From Chlamydoabsidia padenii (lineage: Eukaryota; Mucoromycota; Mucoromycetes; Mucorales; Cunninghamellaceae), in contig JAIWND010000010.1 in assembly GCA_025330725.1 (NCBI GenBank), forward strand, positions 744,001 to 808,000: a DNA stretch of 64,000 nucleotides, given 5' to 3'. How positions within the stretch are numbered: the first letter of the stretch is position 1; every line of letters begins with the position of its first letter. The translations under genes were made by a program, and so were the position numbers. The notes under the pieces are model-generated. The model saw only the letters and a list, made by a program, of their open reading frames with translations, searched no databases and was not told the origin of the DNA. Of the stretch, positions 12,345 through 24,222 are shown piece after piece.

Positions 12345-13762
12345 GTGTCCAAGTGAAAAAAGAAAGAATAAGAAGGAAAGTGTTGAGAGCGTGAATTTTT
12401 TTTCATTTTTCCATCCCTATTATTCGAATGTTAAAACCCCGATCATGATCTGATCGGTTGATTGAAAGCTTTCAGTGATATCATATACAGTTGATTGCAA
12501 TACGATCAGTCATGTTTACTAACAGAGTGGGTTAGGCAAGAACAACAAGTTATCCAAAGGAAAGTTATCATGAAAATGGGTTTATGAGCAAAAGCATAGA
12601 CAAAAGACACTTGTCTCATCATCTCCGGCATGAGCGAGAGTCAAATGCTTAAAAGTATAATTTTATCAACATGTACATATGACTGTTAGTAATGTCGAGG
12701 AACAGTTCTTTATTGATGAAGTATATATAGAGAGAAGATGCTCAGATGAAGGAAAGGAATAGCATAAGAAGTCCTTTTTAAAAGAAACTGATCTGGGAAG
12801 ACGAATGCTAAAAGGAACAGACGGACATGGGAATACTTCAAGTTAGTTCGTGAACAGGATAGAAAAAATGTTCGGTTTCCTTCGATTAAAGATACTAGCT
12901 ATCAATAATAGAGGATACAAGATCAGCTTACATAAAGTAACCTGAAGAAAGCTTCAGTTCATGCAAAAAGGAGAATCGGAGTTACAATTTGGAGTGGGAG
13001 ACAGAATCAGGCAAATGTCTTGGTAAAATGATTGTGTATAGGAATCAGAATTAAACACTTGAATGTGTGATATCAGAAATAATATAATGACTGGAGTGAC
13101 ATACCATCATCCTACGGCTCCAACAAGAAAAAATGGCTTGTCAGGTCGGGGTTTATAAAGCACATGGATTCTGTTTTTTTAATAGAAAACAGGTCCTTAC
13201 CTCGACACACTCCATCTCGATTAGGGAAAAAAAGCATCTGGTGATTGCTCGAGCAACAAGCTTTCTTGATGGGCACTACTAATTTCCTGTACAACTAATT
13301 TCATACTGAAATTTTGCATATATATGGTAATTAGCTGTACAGAAAAATCTCTGCCACCTCGGCAATTGTCAAATTTCCAGGCACTTTTCTTCTGACAAAC
13401 AGGGTACATTATCATAGATGTCTGTAAAATACAAAGGTTACTACTACAGTGCCCTTTACTACATCATTATACCACCCCTAGACCCTAGTATTAGTATAAC
13501 CTCTATTTACCAACCCCTCCATCGTTGTTTTATAATAAACACTTGATTTAAAATGTCTTGTCTTGTCTCATATTGTATCTACAGCAAAATATATTTATCT
13601 CCATTGGTCGAAAAAAAAAGGGGAAACTAAAAAAAGGGGGAGAACCAAATCATTGAAATCCCGCCGCCGTTAGCTATTTTGGGTCAGTTTTTTTTTTTTT
13701 TTTTTATTTCATTATACACTTTCTCTTTTCTCCATTCATACTCATCCCACCACGTATCATCG
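12345..13762. other. Intergenic, no gene seen (1.4 kb)
   Basis: Divergent interval between CKB1 and the NRAMP gene. Sequence is AT-rich with palindromic GATCATGATCTGATC near 12451, but no frame over 65 codons and no family match. The NRAMP-proximal end has an AAATCCCG motif (13656-13663) about 100 bases before the start codon and a T run (13686-13705). Confidence 0.6.
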
Positions 13763-15637
13763 ATGGGAATCAATTCACTGACACGACTAGTCAGCTACCT
13801 ACGAAAGCTTGCTTTGTTCATTGGTCCAGGTTTTATGATTGCCGTTGGATAGTAAGTAATTGAAAAAACAAAACATGAAACGACACTCTTCTTCATTGAA
13901 ACTTGTACTCATTTGTGATTTTTTTTTTCTTTTAGCTTAGATCCTGGCAATTGGGCAACCAATATTCAAGCAGGAAGTCAGTTTGGATATCGGCTATTAT
14001 TCATCATTCTTGTCTCCAATTTGATTGCCTTGTTTTTACAAAACCTTACGATTCGACTAGGTACGGTGACGGGTCTTGATCTTGCTGCTGCTTGCCGACA
14101 TTACCTCCCACGCTACGTCTCCCTCTTCCTCTATGTGCTTGCGGAAATTGCCATTGTCGCCACGGATCTGGCTGAAGTCATTGGTAGTGCTATTGCTCTC
14201 AACTTGCTCTTCCCCACTCTACCCTTACCTGCCGGTGTGGCCATCACTGCTACCGATGTCTTTATCATTCTACTATGCTACAAGGAACCTAACGACGACG
14301 ACGACGACGACGACCAAGACGATACGGCACGCATGGTGCGATACTTTGAAATGTTTGTCATGGTCCTGGTGGCGGCGGTAGGGATCTGTTTTATTATTGA
14401 AATGGCCTACTCGGATATTGTCGCTGTCGATGTGTTGAAAGGATACTTGCCAACAAGCGACATTTTTACGGATACCGAATCCTTATATGTCTCGATCGGG
14501 ATCATTGGTGCTACCGTCATGCCTCATAATCTGTTTTTGCATTCCTTTATTGTCCAGGCTCGGTGTAATACTTGGCGACATGCAAGACCAACACTTGTTT
14601 CCGACGATACAAATGAACCGGTCAATATTCGATACAACCCTCGGTTATTGGATACAATACAAGAAAAAGAGGATGCATCATCATCAGATCAACAACAATG
14701 GGATGAGGATAAAAAGACCACGTCTTTGCCCTCTTCCATCATCACACAAGAACTCCACGTGGTACAACAGCAACGGCAACTCGATATGGATCAATTACGA
14801 CACTACCTCACCAAACACATGCGACGCAACCTCCACTATGGCTTTATCGATCTTATGATAGCACTCTTATTTGCCTTCTTTGTCAACTCGGCCATCCTCG
14901 TGGTAGCATCGGCGAATTTCCATTTCGGCGGCCACATCCACACCGTGTCTGATTTATTTGACGCCCATGCCTTGTTACAACAATTCCTTGGCCCCGCTGC
15001 TGCCGTGATCTTTGCTCTGGCTCTCTTATTTGCCGGTCAATCCAGCACGTTGACCGCCACATTGGCCGGCCAGGTCGTGATGAGTGGGTTTTTGGGTATG
15101 ACCAGCCGACCTTGGTTGCGACGGATCCTCACTCGGTTGGTGGCGATTGTGCCTGCCATGGTGGCAGCTTGTGTGGCAGGTCGGGCGGGATTGTCTCAAA
15201 TGCTCGTGGGCAGTCAAGTGGCGCTCAGTATCCAACTTCCTTTTGCCGTCGTACCTCTCGTCCTCTTCACTACGTGGCCTCGCGTGATGCATCTGGATCT
15301 TGTTAACAACAACAAGAAAAATAAGCTGCCCTCGGCGTTGCCTGGTTGGTTGGATCGTCTTTGTTTCCGGTTAGGTCACACTCTGGATCAACTTGCTCAA
15401 CGTGTGACTCGATCCAACAAGAACAACAACAAGGAACAGAATACTGCTTTTGACGATAATGTGGCGGTGGTGGTAAAAGAAGATGAACGGAAACCAACAC
15501 TTACGACCTTGTCGTCTTGGCCTGATCCCATTTATTATGCAAATGGTAAATGCGTGGCCGTTGTGGCGGTCCTGATCTCTCTTTTATTAATTGGACTGAA
15601 TGGGTACTTGGTGGTCGCAAGTATTCTTGGTTATTAG
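13763..15637 (+). CDS. NRAMP family divalent metal transporter (SMF-like)
   Basis: Proton-coupled Mn2+/Fe2+ transporter of the plasma, vacuolar or endosomal membrane. Exons: 13763-13851 and 13936-15637; 596 aa, close to yeast Smf proteins (about 470-575). The TM1 metal-site motif DPGN is at residues 32-35, split off by the intron just after the preceding Tyr; the TM6 motif MPHNLFLHS begins at residue 225 (Met225, His227 both present). About ten or eleven hydrophobic segments can be seen. Two low-complexity hydrophilic insertions occur: an Asp-rich stretch (GAC repeat at 14291-14313) and a Gln/Ser-rich loop of about 80 residues after TM6. Whether it is Smf1, 2 or 3 type cannot be decided here. 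Confidence 0.95.
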
Positions 15638-15731
15638 TATTCCCCCCTCTCATTTATTGTATTGTATATTACCCCCTCCTCTCTCTCTCTCTCTTCCCTA
15701 GTTTATATATCATTCAATTAAATAAATAAAA

Positions 15732-15792
<61 letters not shown>

Positions 15793-16068
15793 CAAACACA
15801 TAAAGTCGGCAGGATTGCAAATAGTGTGTGCCTTACCCATCAAACTCAAGCCAGGGAATCGGGATTTCAACTTTTGTCGAAATCATGCAGATTCCCCAGG
15901 TCGAGTAAAAAGGTACCTGGTCACTTTAAAGTGAAGGCAATGATAAGTGATTAGATAAAACCGGACAAAAAGTCATTTGTCAAGACAGTGTAATAAGACA
16001 AAGACATAAAAAGTAAATGTTAAGCAAGTTTTATTAATTTATACATTCTAGTAAACTTGTTAATGGAT
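15638..16068. other. Convergent 3' region with 58-base T tract
   Basis: Lies between the NRAMP and RIT1 stop codons. AATAAATAAAAT at 15720-15733 is a likely NRAMP polyadenylation signal and is followed at once by an unbroken T run (15735-15792). One CGGGATTT motif is at 15860-15867. No coding frame is seen. Confidence 0.6.
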
Positions 16069-17952
16069 CTATTCTGTATTGGCCGAGGCAGATAAAAAGT
16101 GGGTGTTGACTCTTCGTAGGGTCACTCTTGAAGGTGCAGCCTATGAAAAAAAAAGTTGGGTTTTACAAGGGCTTTAAAAATGTATATATTCATATATTTA
16201 CCTGAGGATGACTTGCAATCAATTGTACGAGTTTTTGTCGAATGGACTCTTTGGTTATCACTATAAAAATAGGTTAGTCGTCGGCACCTATAAATGTTAC
16301 TGTTTTAGATGTACCTTGATCAATACCGCCTGTGAATTGAGCTAGAATAAAAAAAAAAAGGGGGGGGGGTCAAGTATTGCTCCATTTACCGACGTTTTTC
16401 TTCTTCTTACCTTTATCATTATAGTAGTGCACAAAAAGGGCAAGTGTGATCCCCACGGCACGATCTTTGCCATCCACACTATACACCAAGACTTGTTTCC
16501 CCTGAGCAAGGTAAGGACGACAAAAATCAATAGCCAAAGGAATCGCCTTTTCCAACACATGTTGGCCCTTTTTACCTTCTGGAATCGCCAAATCCATAAA
16601 ATGTTTCCGAGAGCTAGTGTCATTGTTGGAGTAACAACATTGGATCATGGCATCAAATGTCCCCCGACCTGCTGCTCCACGATCACCAATCACCAAAGAA
16701 GTACCTTGAATCACATGTGCGATACCATTAGTGTCATTGACAGCCAGTTGTTGTCGTTCTTGTCGATAAGCTTGGACGAGATCCCGGACTTTGGCTTCAC
16801 ACGTGTCTGTATGCTGTAAAATGTCTTGGTGATGTTTCCAAAATAAACCACAAGTCAATCCCTGTAGATAAAAAGGTAAGATAAGGCTATTTTTGTTTTA
16901 TTTTACTTTACCATACTCCAGGCCTCTTGATCATCGGCAGATCCTTGGACATAGAGATAACCACTGGGACGTGATTGACAACCACCATTTTCAATGAATT
17001 CAGATGCACTGACACATAGGATTGGATAAAATGCCATAGTATCAATAGCATGATCTAGATTGGATTGAGGTGTGAGCCATACAGGTCGTAAAGGTTTCTT
17101 GACAAGTCGTGCCAGTCGTTCAATATCTACCCCAAGATCCTAACCCCCCCCCCATAAAGTCAAAAAAAAAGGGGTGAGTCAAAGAAAAATGTGGTTTCCT
17201 TTGCTTACCCATAGTTTTTGTACAAATGTGTCGATCCGGAGTTCAATCTGGGCGTGTTCAGATCGAAAAACAGCGGAAGGTAAGGAATGGAATCGAGTAT
17301 CCCAGTCGTCGGCAAGTTGCTTGTTATTGGTCTTGTTGTATTGTTGTACTGCTCGATTGATGACACAGCACCAAATGGGTATGGTTTTCGATAAGGCGTC
17401 AGGGATTCGTTTACCTCTTCTTGTCGAATCTACCACAATGGCTCTATAAACAAGTGTGAGTAGTTTGTATGCAGGTATAGATAGGATGGAGGCTTACCCT
17501 TGATGAGCAGCAATGGTTTCTAGCCAATGAAAGTTACCACGACGGACGTTGAAGTCCCATTCACCAGTATGACCATCAGTTGACTTGAAGTATACGGAAT
17601 GGACCTTGTGCTACTTGGACAAAGTGGTAAGTAACATGATATTGATATCATTGTTTCTTCTCACCTTAGTTGGATTGATATACCAGGAGCCACATCGTTC
17701 GTTTGCTATCCAAGAGGGGTGAGTATTCCTATAAGTAGTGCATGGGATATTGACTTACCAGTCAAAGGCAAGTGTGGGTATAATGCTGCAACTTGATCAA
17801 TAAATAAGGCATCTTCTTCAATGGACTTGAGTCGATTAAATCTATTCAACAATAATAACAATTTAGTTAAAAGTTTGGCCAGTTTTATTCATTACTTACA
17901 TACTCTTGTGGTCTTTTCGTATTTCATTCACTTTATGTTCGAATTTGATCAT
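16069..17952 (-). CDS. RIT1: Initiator tRNA A64 2'-O-ribosylphosphate transferase
   Basis: Adds a phosphoribosyl group to A64 of initiator methionine tRNA, which keeps it out of elongation; known in fungi and plants. Exons (gene order): 17900-17952, 17759-17841, 17665-17705, 17498-17610, 17209-17443, 16912-17139, 16411-16861, 16315-16341, 16202-16260, 16069-16140; 453 aa (yeast 513). N-terminal part shows FNRLKSIEEDALFI, NERCGSWYINPTK, YFKSTDGHTGEWDFN, GAIVVDSTRRGKR; the C-terminal DUSP-like part has GKQVLVYSVDGKDRAVGITLAL. Transcription is divergent from the TRAPPC12-like gene, with only 145 bases between start codons. One exon is 27 bases. Strong family match. Confidence 0.94.
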
Positions 17953-18097
17953 GTCAGATTTTAAAAAACGAGTGAAGAAAAGTGGGATTCCTGGGTGTGA
18001 GCACGATTTTATCTGTCGAGTTTTTTAAAATCCCGCTTAACTTCTTTCATTTTGAAAACTTCTCTTTTTCCTTTTCCTTTCACTTTTATATATTATA
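17953..18097. promoter_or_regulatory. Compact divergent promoter, RIT1 / TRAPPC12-like
   Basis: Only 145 bases separate the two start codons, so both 5' UTRs and promoters must fit here. It contains AAATCCCG (18028-18035), the reverse complement of the recurrent CGGGATTT motif, followed by a pyrimidine-rich tract on the TRAPPC12 side. A promoter role is inferred from position only. Confidence 0.5.
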
Positions 18098-19744
18098 ATG
18101 GAAACCACCATCGATCACCCACTGTCTCCGTCATCGTCTACACCCTTAACCTCACCCATCTCTGGTCAACACTATCCTCCAACCCTCTTCTCCACAACCT
18201 CTTCTCCACGTCAAGGCATGGAGCCTGAATCCCTAGCATCCTCACCACGTCTCTCTTCCTCGTCTTCTTCTCCCTCTCTACTGGCTCTTGGCAAAATACT
18301 CACAAGCAACACTTCTTTTTATGATATTCCTATTGTAAGTGTTTTGTTTTTCTTTTTGACAAAACTTGAACTAACCTTTTGTGTGTGTAGACAGATGCGT
18401 TTACGGAATTGATGGAACGATACGTACCAGTGGACCAACGACCTGAGCGACACGCCCAACCACTACTTTTGAACCTTGAAGAACCTCCTGCAGATGAACT
18501 GGCAACCATGGTGGTAATTCATATAATAAAAAGAAAAAGAAAAAGCAACTAATCTTATTTTTTTGTCAGATGAATCATCATTGGCGAGCAGTGGCTAGAT
18601 GGGCACGACAAAAACTAGTGCAAACTGCTCCTCAAGACTTTGATACCATTCTCCAGGTAACGAAACCCAAACTACAAGGCATATTTAAACAACTGACACT
18701 TACCTTTTTGATACTACTACTACTACAAAAAAAAAGCTCTGGCATGTCCGATTACTAGCGTTATTTCAATTAGGATTGTATCAATTGGCGTCTGCCGAAT
18801 TTGGAAAACTCGGCGATATGATTCAACATGTACCATTTCCGATGCAAGTCTTATGGGCCATTCTACCATTCCAATTGGATCATCCATTGGTCACTCTTGA
18901 ACGACTCTCCTGGTTGGCTGTACAATGTCAAAAGAAAAAGGAGGGACAACGTGAACTCCAGGTGTATTTGATCATGGCAACACGATTGATTCAAATGAAG
19001 GATGCTCATCAAGCGACAAAGATATTGGCAGCTGTACTCGGACGATTGGAACATGAACAACAAGTGACCTGTCGATTGGATGTCATGACTGGGTTAGGTC
19101 GACTTTATTTACAGGTAAACCAAGGGGAATGTAGTATGATTCATTCACTTGACTTTTATTTTTTGGTTCTAGTTGGGTGATTTAGCTACTGCTGAACGAA
19201 TATATGTGGAGATGGAACATTTGCAGAAACAACATGCTTTGACGTCGCCTTTACTACAAGAAACTATCCAGACTAACAGGTAAAGATATACATATAATGC
19301 ATAGATGACCAACTCGGCTTTTTTTTTTCCCGATTATAATGTAGGGCGTTTCTAAGTATGGCTAAAGGGGACTGGACTAGAGCCAAACACATTCTAGAAC
19401 AAGTTGTCCAACAAAACCAAGAAAACCTCACGGTAAAGAACAAAATTCACATAAATACCCATTCATTACTTACCGTCATTCTGTAATCATAGGCGGTAAA
19501 TAATCTGGCGGTATGTTTAGTGTATACGGGTCAATTATCGGAAGCACTGCAGCTATTAGAATCCACAACACAACAACATCCTACAACAGCAGGTACCAGT
19601 GAACCCACTCTGATGAATCTTTGTACTTTGTATGAATTACGATTTGATGGCGCGGCACTCACAGCACAAAAAGTCAATGTGGTCAAACAAGTGGCCCGAT
19701 GGGTAGGTGATGCCTTCCATCCCCAATGTATCAAATTACCATAG
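18098..19744 (+). CDS. TRAPPC12: TRAPP complex subunit 12-like TPR protein
   Basis: Probable subunit of TRAPPIII-type tethering complexes acting in ER-Golgi traffic. Exons: 18098-18334, 18391-18513, 18570-18656, 18737-19114, 19173-19279, 19345-19432, 19493-19744; 423 aa. A Ser/Pro-rich disordered N-terminus (residues 1-75) is followed by helical repeats: HHWRAVARWARQKL, LWHVRLLALFQLGLYQLAS, TPR-like units around 230-320, and the C-terminal NNLAVCLVYTGQLSEALQLLE and NLCTLYELRFDGA, the most family-typical part. Length is shorter than the animal protein (about 735), the difference being N-terminal. Name rests on C-terminal similarity recalled from the family. Confidence 0.8.
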
Positions 19745-19814
19745 ATCCCCCCCCGCCTTTTTTTTTAATAAACAATAATAAAAACAATTTTATTTGGATA
19801 TAACTATATATAAT

Positions 19815-21756
19815 CTAGTCTACATTTAAGGGGGGCCAAGATTGGATATTGGCATTTTTGAATGCATCCGTGCGAATGTCATGTAATACCAAAGCGCGTT
19901 CCCATACCTTGATGTCTTTATACCATGCAGCCAAACTAAGTGTTGTATCCCAAGGATCTTGATACTTGTTCGGTTCAGCCGAACCAAACCAAAGACCACG
20001 TACAATGGATGTGTATTGCCAAGAGACCTGGCTAGCCCATACATACCCATCCTTATAAACCACGAGATCAGGTAAAAGCAAAGACCCATCATGACGGATC
20101 ACCAGAGTATAGAGATGATATTGATCATCATCGTTGTTATTGTTGTTGTTGTTGATGGTAAGTACACTGGATGCTAATTCCCATGTCCAATCCATAAGAA
20201 TCCAAGTTTCGATCGTGTTGGGTTTGATGATCAATTTGCATTCATCCATTTGTACCATTAAAACGGTGCCGTTCTTTATCAAGTCGTCCGTACGTTTCAT
20301 TTGCCATTGAATGGTGAGGTTGGATACAGTCAATTGAGTGGGCATGGATAAAAATATGTAACTATCTTGACCAGACACATAAACACCATCGTTTGGAGTG
20401 TTAAAGTACCCGTTTCGAATGATCCCGTGCATGTCGTTGCCTGAATCGTCTTGGGCAGGTGTGGGGTTGATGCGAAGAAGAGTAGGATCGCTCGGTGGTG
20501 CCAAAGACCAATGACCAACTAGAGTAATAAAAAGAGTAAATAAGACGATCACTCTTCCTTTTTTATTTTTATTTTTATAACCATTACCTAATTGATCAGA
20601 TCGGTTGGAATGAGTAAGGATTCGACAAGGTCTAATGGGTTGTTCATCATCAGGTGACAATAAGAGCCGAAGTTGACAATACAGACTATTATCGACATGC
20701 CGAATCACATCAGGTTCCAGACCAGTCATGAGATGTGGATTAGCCGCTGATTCCCAAATATGAGTCGCCAGATTATCATCAAAAGTATATGATTTTTCCA
20801 AAAACAAGGTACGCAATCCCGGACTATCCCAGAGTGGCCAAAAGAAGGTGGTATGATTCATAATGGTGATTTCATGTGGGAATGCTGGAGCCAGTTTACC
20901 AGGTAATACCACGGAATGGTAGTTCCAGTCGCTTTGATCAAATGTACGATAGGTTTGCTGCCACCGTTGTAAGAATCGGGCATGAGGTCGCGCCAAAATC
21001 ACCGCATTACATAATCCCACCGAGCCATCTATCATATATATTATAGTTGATTAGTACCAATAAAACACCTTTTTTTTTTTAATATTTTTATGATGATTCT
21101 TTACCGATGCCTTCTTGACCCATGATGAATTCATGATCAAGTAAATGATCCATTGAAGCCATGACAATAACGTCCAAGTCCAAGTAGATCCCACCATATT
21201 GTTCTAGCATTGCCAAACGCACCAAATCAGCCTGATGTGCAAAATGCGTCACGGGCCTATCACCAAATGGCGCTGTAGTGGTAGCGAGGTCGACTTTACT
21301 CATTGTCAAATAAGGTCGTGCCAATTCGAAGACGGGTCCTGTTGGCATGTAGTGATAATGGAACATGATCCGAGTTGGCTGTAATCGATCATGAGCTGAT
21401 TTGATGGCAAAGTAATGAATCCAGTCGAGTGTTGGATCAGGTCCCTTGAGTCCATAGACAAAGTGTACCACTTTGGGAATCGGTCCAGTCGATGGTGGTA
21501 TTGGCTGGTATTGTTGAGCTATATCGAGTTCTGGATAATTGGCAAAGTTGATGGCGGATGATGATGATGATGTAGAAGGGAGAAGAAGATAGAGTAAAAA
21601 AGTGATCAAAGCTAAAAGTAAAAGCCATCGTAGTCGCCAGTTTGTTATTGTCGATCGTTGTGGTTTATTGTAGGTGAGTTTTGATGTGCGTTGATGGTAA
21701 GGTAAAGGGGCAGGGTAAGACCCTCGCCTTGAATGGAATGAAGTGGGCATGTTCAA
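19815..21756 (-). CDS. DXD glycosyltransferase fused to LamG-like domain
   Basis: Type II Golgi membrane protein. Exons (gene order): 21105-21756, 20588-21028, 19815-20518; 598 aa. A cytosolic basic tail and one membrane helix (about residues 41-60) precede a glycosyltransferase domain of the sugar-binding DXD type: IPKVVHFVYG, HQADLVRLAMLEQYGGIY and catalytic DLD at 193-195, then NAVILARPHARFL. The C-terminal third (about 365-598) reads like a concanavalin A/LamG-like jelly roll (YHLYTLVIRHDGSLL, VWASQVSWQYTSIVRGLWFG, IKVWERAL). The second intron (69 nt, 20519-20587) is in-frame open, so retention would add a hydrophobic 24-residue insert; splice sites look normal. Sugar substrate unknown. 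Confidence 0.85.
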
Positions 21757-22026
21757 TATGGGAGAAAGAAAGACATGATTATATTCTGCAAAAGAAAAGG
21801 CAAAAGATATGATTAAAGCGGCGACTTAAAAACCGACTAGATCGTTGTGACAAACAAAACACTGATCTTGCATGAATCAAGTTGTAGTTTGTCAATTAGC
21901 CTCTAAACAAAGTAGTATCAAGTAATGTGAGTAAATCACCACAAATAGATAAATCCAACGCATGTAAAGGAATATAATATTGTTTATTGAGTGATATATT
22001 AAAAAAAGGTAAACTATACTGAGTAT

Positions 22027-23990
22027 TTAACTACCATCCATAGATCGCATTTTGCCCTTTTCATTACTAATGGAGGAGGAGGAGGAGGAGGGTTCTTGAT
22101 CAGGAACGTCTTCGACTCTTGTCGAGTACGAGGGTACTTGATCAGGTGTTGATGTCAAGATAGATTGTGATCGAGTGGGTTGTGAATCATCATCATTCGG
22201 TAACGCACTAAGTGCGCTAGCCAAGTACTGCATACTTGAAAAGATTTGTGATTGGACGATTTCGAGGACACGTAACCGTTCTTCCATTCCTTGTCGTGTG
22301 TTGGTGGACAATGTGGCGAGTTGATCCCGGGTCAATTCTTCAGGTAATGGTGTGGTTGTATTGGTGGTAGTGCCTAAAGGTGCCAAAGGAATCAAGCCAT
22401 GAATTGGTAAAGCAGTGTTGTAGGGTTGTGAAGGACCATAGATGCCAAAAGTGGCTGATGTGGGATGATAAGATGCAGAAGTACCACTGGAATGCTCTGA
22501 TAGATGCCTGTCGTGTGTTGAATGATCCTGATCTGGTGTTTGATGTTGTGTTTCCTGCTGGTTGATATTATTATTATTATTATTGTTAGGTGGATGTTGT
22601 GGTGGAGGTGTAGTAGAGTTATTATTGTTATCTTCCGAGAGCACAGATCGACGACTATATACACATAAGAGAGAGAGGGAATTCATTAGTTTTCTTCTTT
22701 CTTCTTTCTACAGTGACAATCTTACCAAGTAGGACAAGTTTGTTGTCGTTCCAACCAACTTCTTAAACAATGAAAGTGGAAGATATGGCCACATGGTAAT
22801 TTCTTGGGTCGATCCACAGGATTAGTCACAGCCACCAGCATTTCTTCACGACAAATGATACAAGTACTATCACTAGATTGAGACAAATCATCCAAGGAAG
22901 CATCCGGGTACAATTGATCCATATTGCGTGTAGCCCGTCGGTATCGATATAAATCACGGCATTTCTGAATAAACGACCGGAAAGTAACATAGACGTCCCT
23001 GACAATATGGAGAGGTAGTTGATAATAAAAACATATGATCACAAAGAAGATCACATATGTTAATAGTTTGAAGAAGTCTATACATTATATTACCAAGTTT
23101 AGTTAATTAGTTGGTTATTTAGTGTGAAAGGAAGAGAGAGAAGGAAGACTTGCCTGTAAAGAGATCGACAAAGAAGACATGCATGGATTTGCCTTCCCAA
23201 GGTTCTTGACTACGTAGATCGATCACATTTATAATGTATTTGCATATACTTGATAGAATAGAGCAGAGCATGATAGTATACTAATTATATAAAAGTCAGT
23301 TAATAAGACAATCTAACTTGATCATTTCCATCTTACCTCGAATCCAAACATAATCATCATATTAGGCCCTTTCGTCCAAGTCGCCTGGATAGCATGCATA
23401 GCCAAAGAGTAATCCAATAAGAATAAAAGAATCATCATACTGACCATTCGTCCATGGAATAACCTGCCATGAGTCGGAGTCTGGTCCATGAATTCTACTC
23501 GGTCTTGACAAAGCCAATGAAAGATCTTAAGAAACAGCAATGTAGTAAAGAAGACAACGAATTGTATGTTGAATTCTTCACGAAATATAGTCATTGCCAA
23601 ACAAGTTTCCGTCACCGCATACCAAGACCGTTCATACAAGTGCTAAAACAATAAAGTGGGTGGGGTTATTATTTGTGATATAGTATTTATATATTAATCA
23701 TCTTACCTCCACTTCAATCGCACGTAACCTGCCAAAAAATACCGCTTGTAATGATTTTCCAGCAATGATAGAGATAAAGAGTCCCATGTTCATCAAGATC
23801 TATTACACAAATAAAATGAGTGAATTATAGAATACGAGGTATAAGAGGAAGAGGGTCTTACCATCATACAGGCACTTGATTTGGAGAGATAGACACAGGC
23901 CGCATAAAAGTTGACTCGATGAGTAAATGCAGAGAGTATCACACTAGTAGCAAGGGTAGTAGAAATAGCACCATAGACAGCAAGTCTCAT
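22027..23990 (-). CDS. HRD1: ERAD E3 ubiquitin ligase Hrd1 (synoviolin)
   Basis: Multi-spanning ER membrane RING ligase that ubiquitinates and retrotranslocates misfolded proteins. Exons (gene order): 23862-23990, 23707-23799, 23337-23642, 23154-23280, 22726-23077, 22027-22654; 544 aa, near yeast Hrd1 (551). Several hydrophobic segments fill residues 1-240; family-typical MRLAVYG, KSLQAVFFGRLR, HLYERSWYAVTETCLAM, HVFFVDLFTDFFKL. A RING-H2 domain follows (CIIC, LPCGHIFHFHCLRSWLERQQ, CPTC), with its last Cys codon split by an intron. The tail is Asn/Ser/Pro-rich. The intron after exon 4 has a GC donor (GCAAGT); the GT choice breaks the frame. Confidence 0.96.
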
Positions 23991-24222
23991 GTTGATAATT
24001 GAATGAGTGAAAGAAAAAGAAAAAAGAAAGTACCCAAACTCTTTATCAACGTGGCGAAAACGTAAAACAATTGAATCGGCGATTCAATATCCAATGGAGT
24101 CGGCATGTTAAGCCAATCAGAATCCAGTTTTATCTGAAACTCTTTTTATATTTGATTTTTATTTTTTTATATCTTTCTTGTTTTTCTTTCCTCTTTTAGT
24201 TTATTTATTATATAACATACTC
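23991..24222. promoter_or_regulatory. Divergent promoter region, HRD1 / CCH1
   Basis: 232 bases between the two start codons, AT-rich, with a near-palindrome AATCGGCGATT (24072-24082) and a T-rich leader before CCH1. Regulatory role inferred from position only. An in-frame ATG at 24178 could extend CCH1 by 15 hydrophobic residues, but the ATG at 24223 opens a more ordinary cytosolic N-terminus. Confidence 0.4.

Noticed and set aside
13112..13415. Two overlapping minus-strand frames in the CKB1-NRAMP gap
   Set aside because: About 60 codons each, no recognisable motif, no supporting splice sites.
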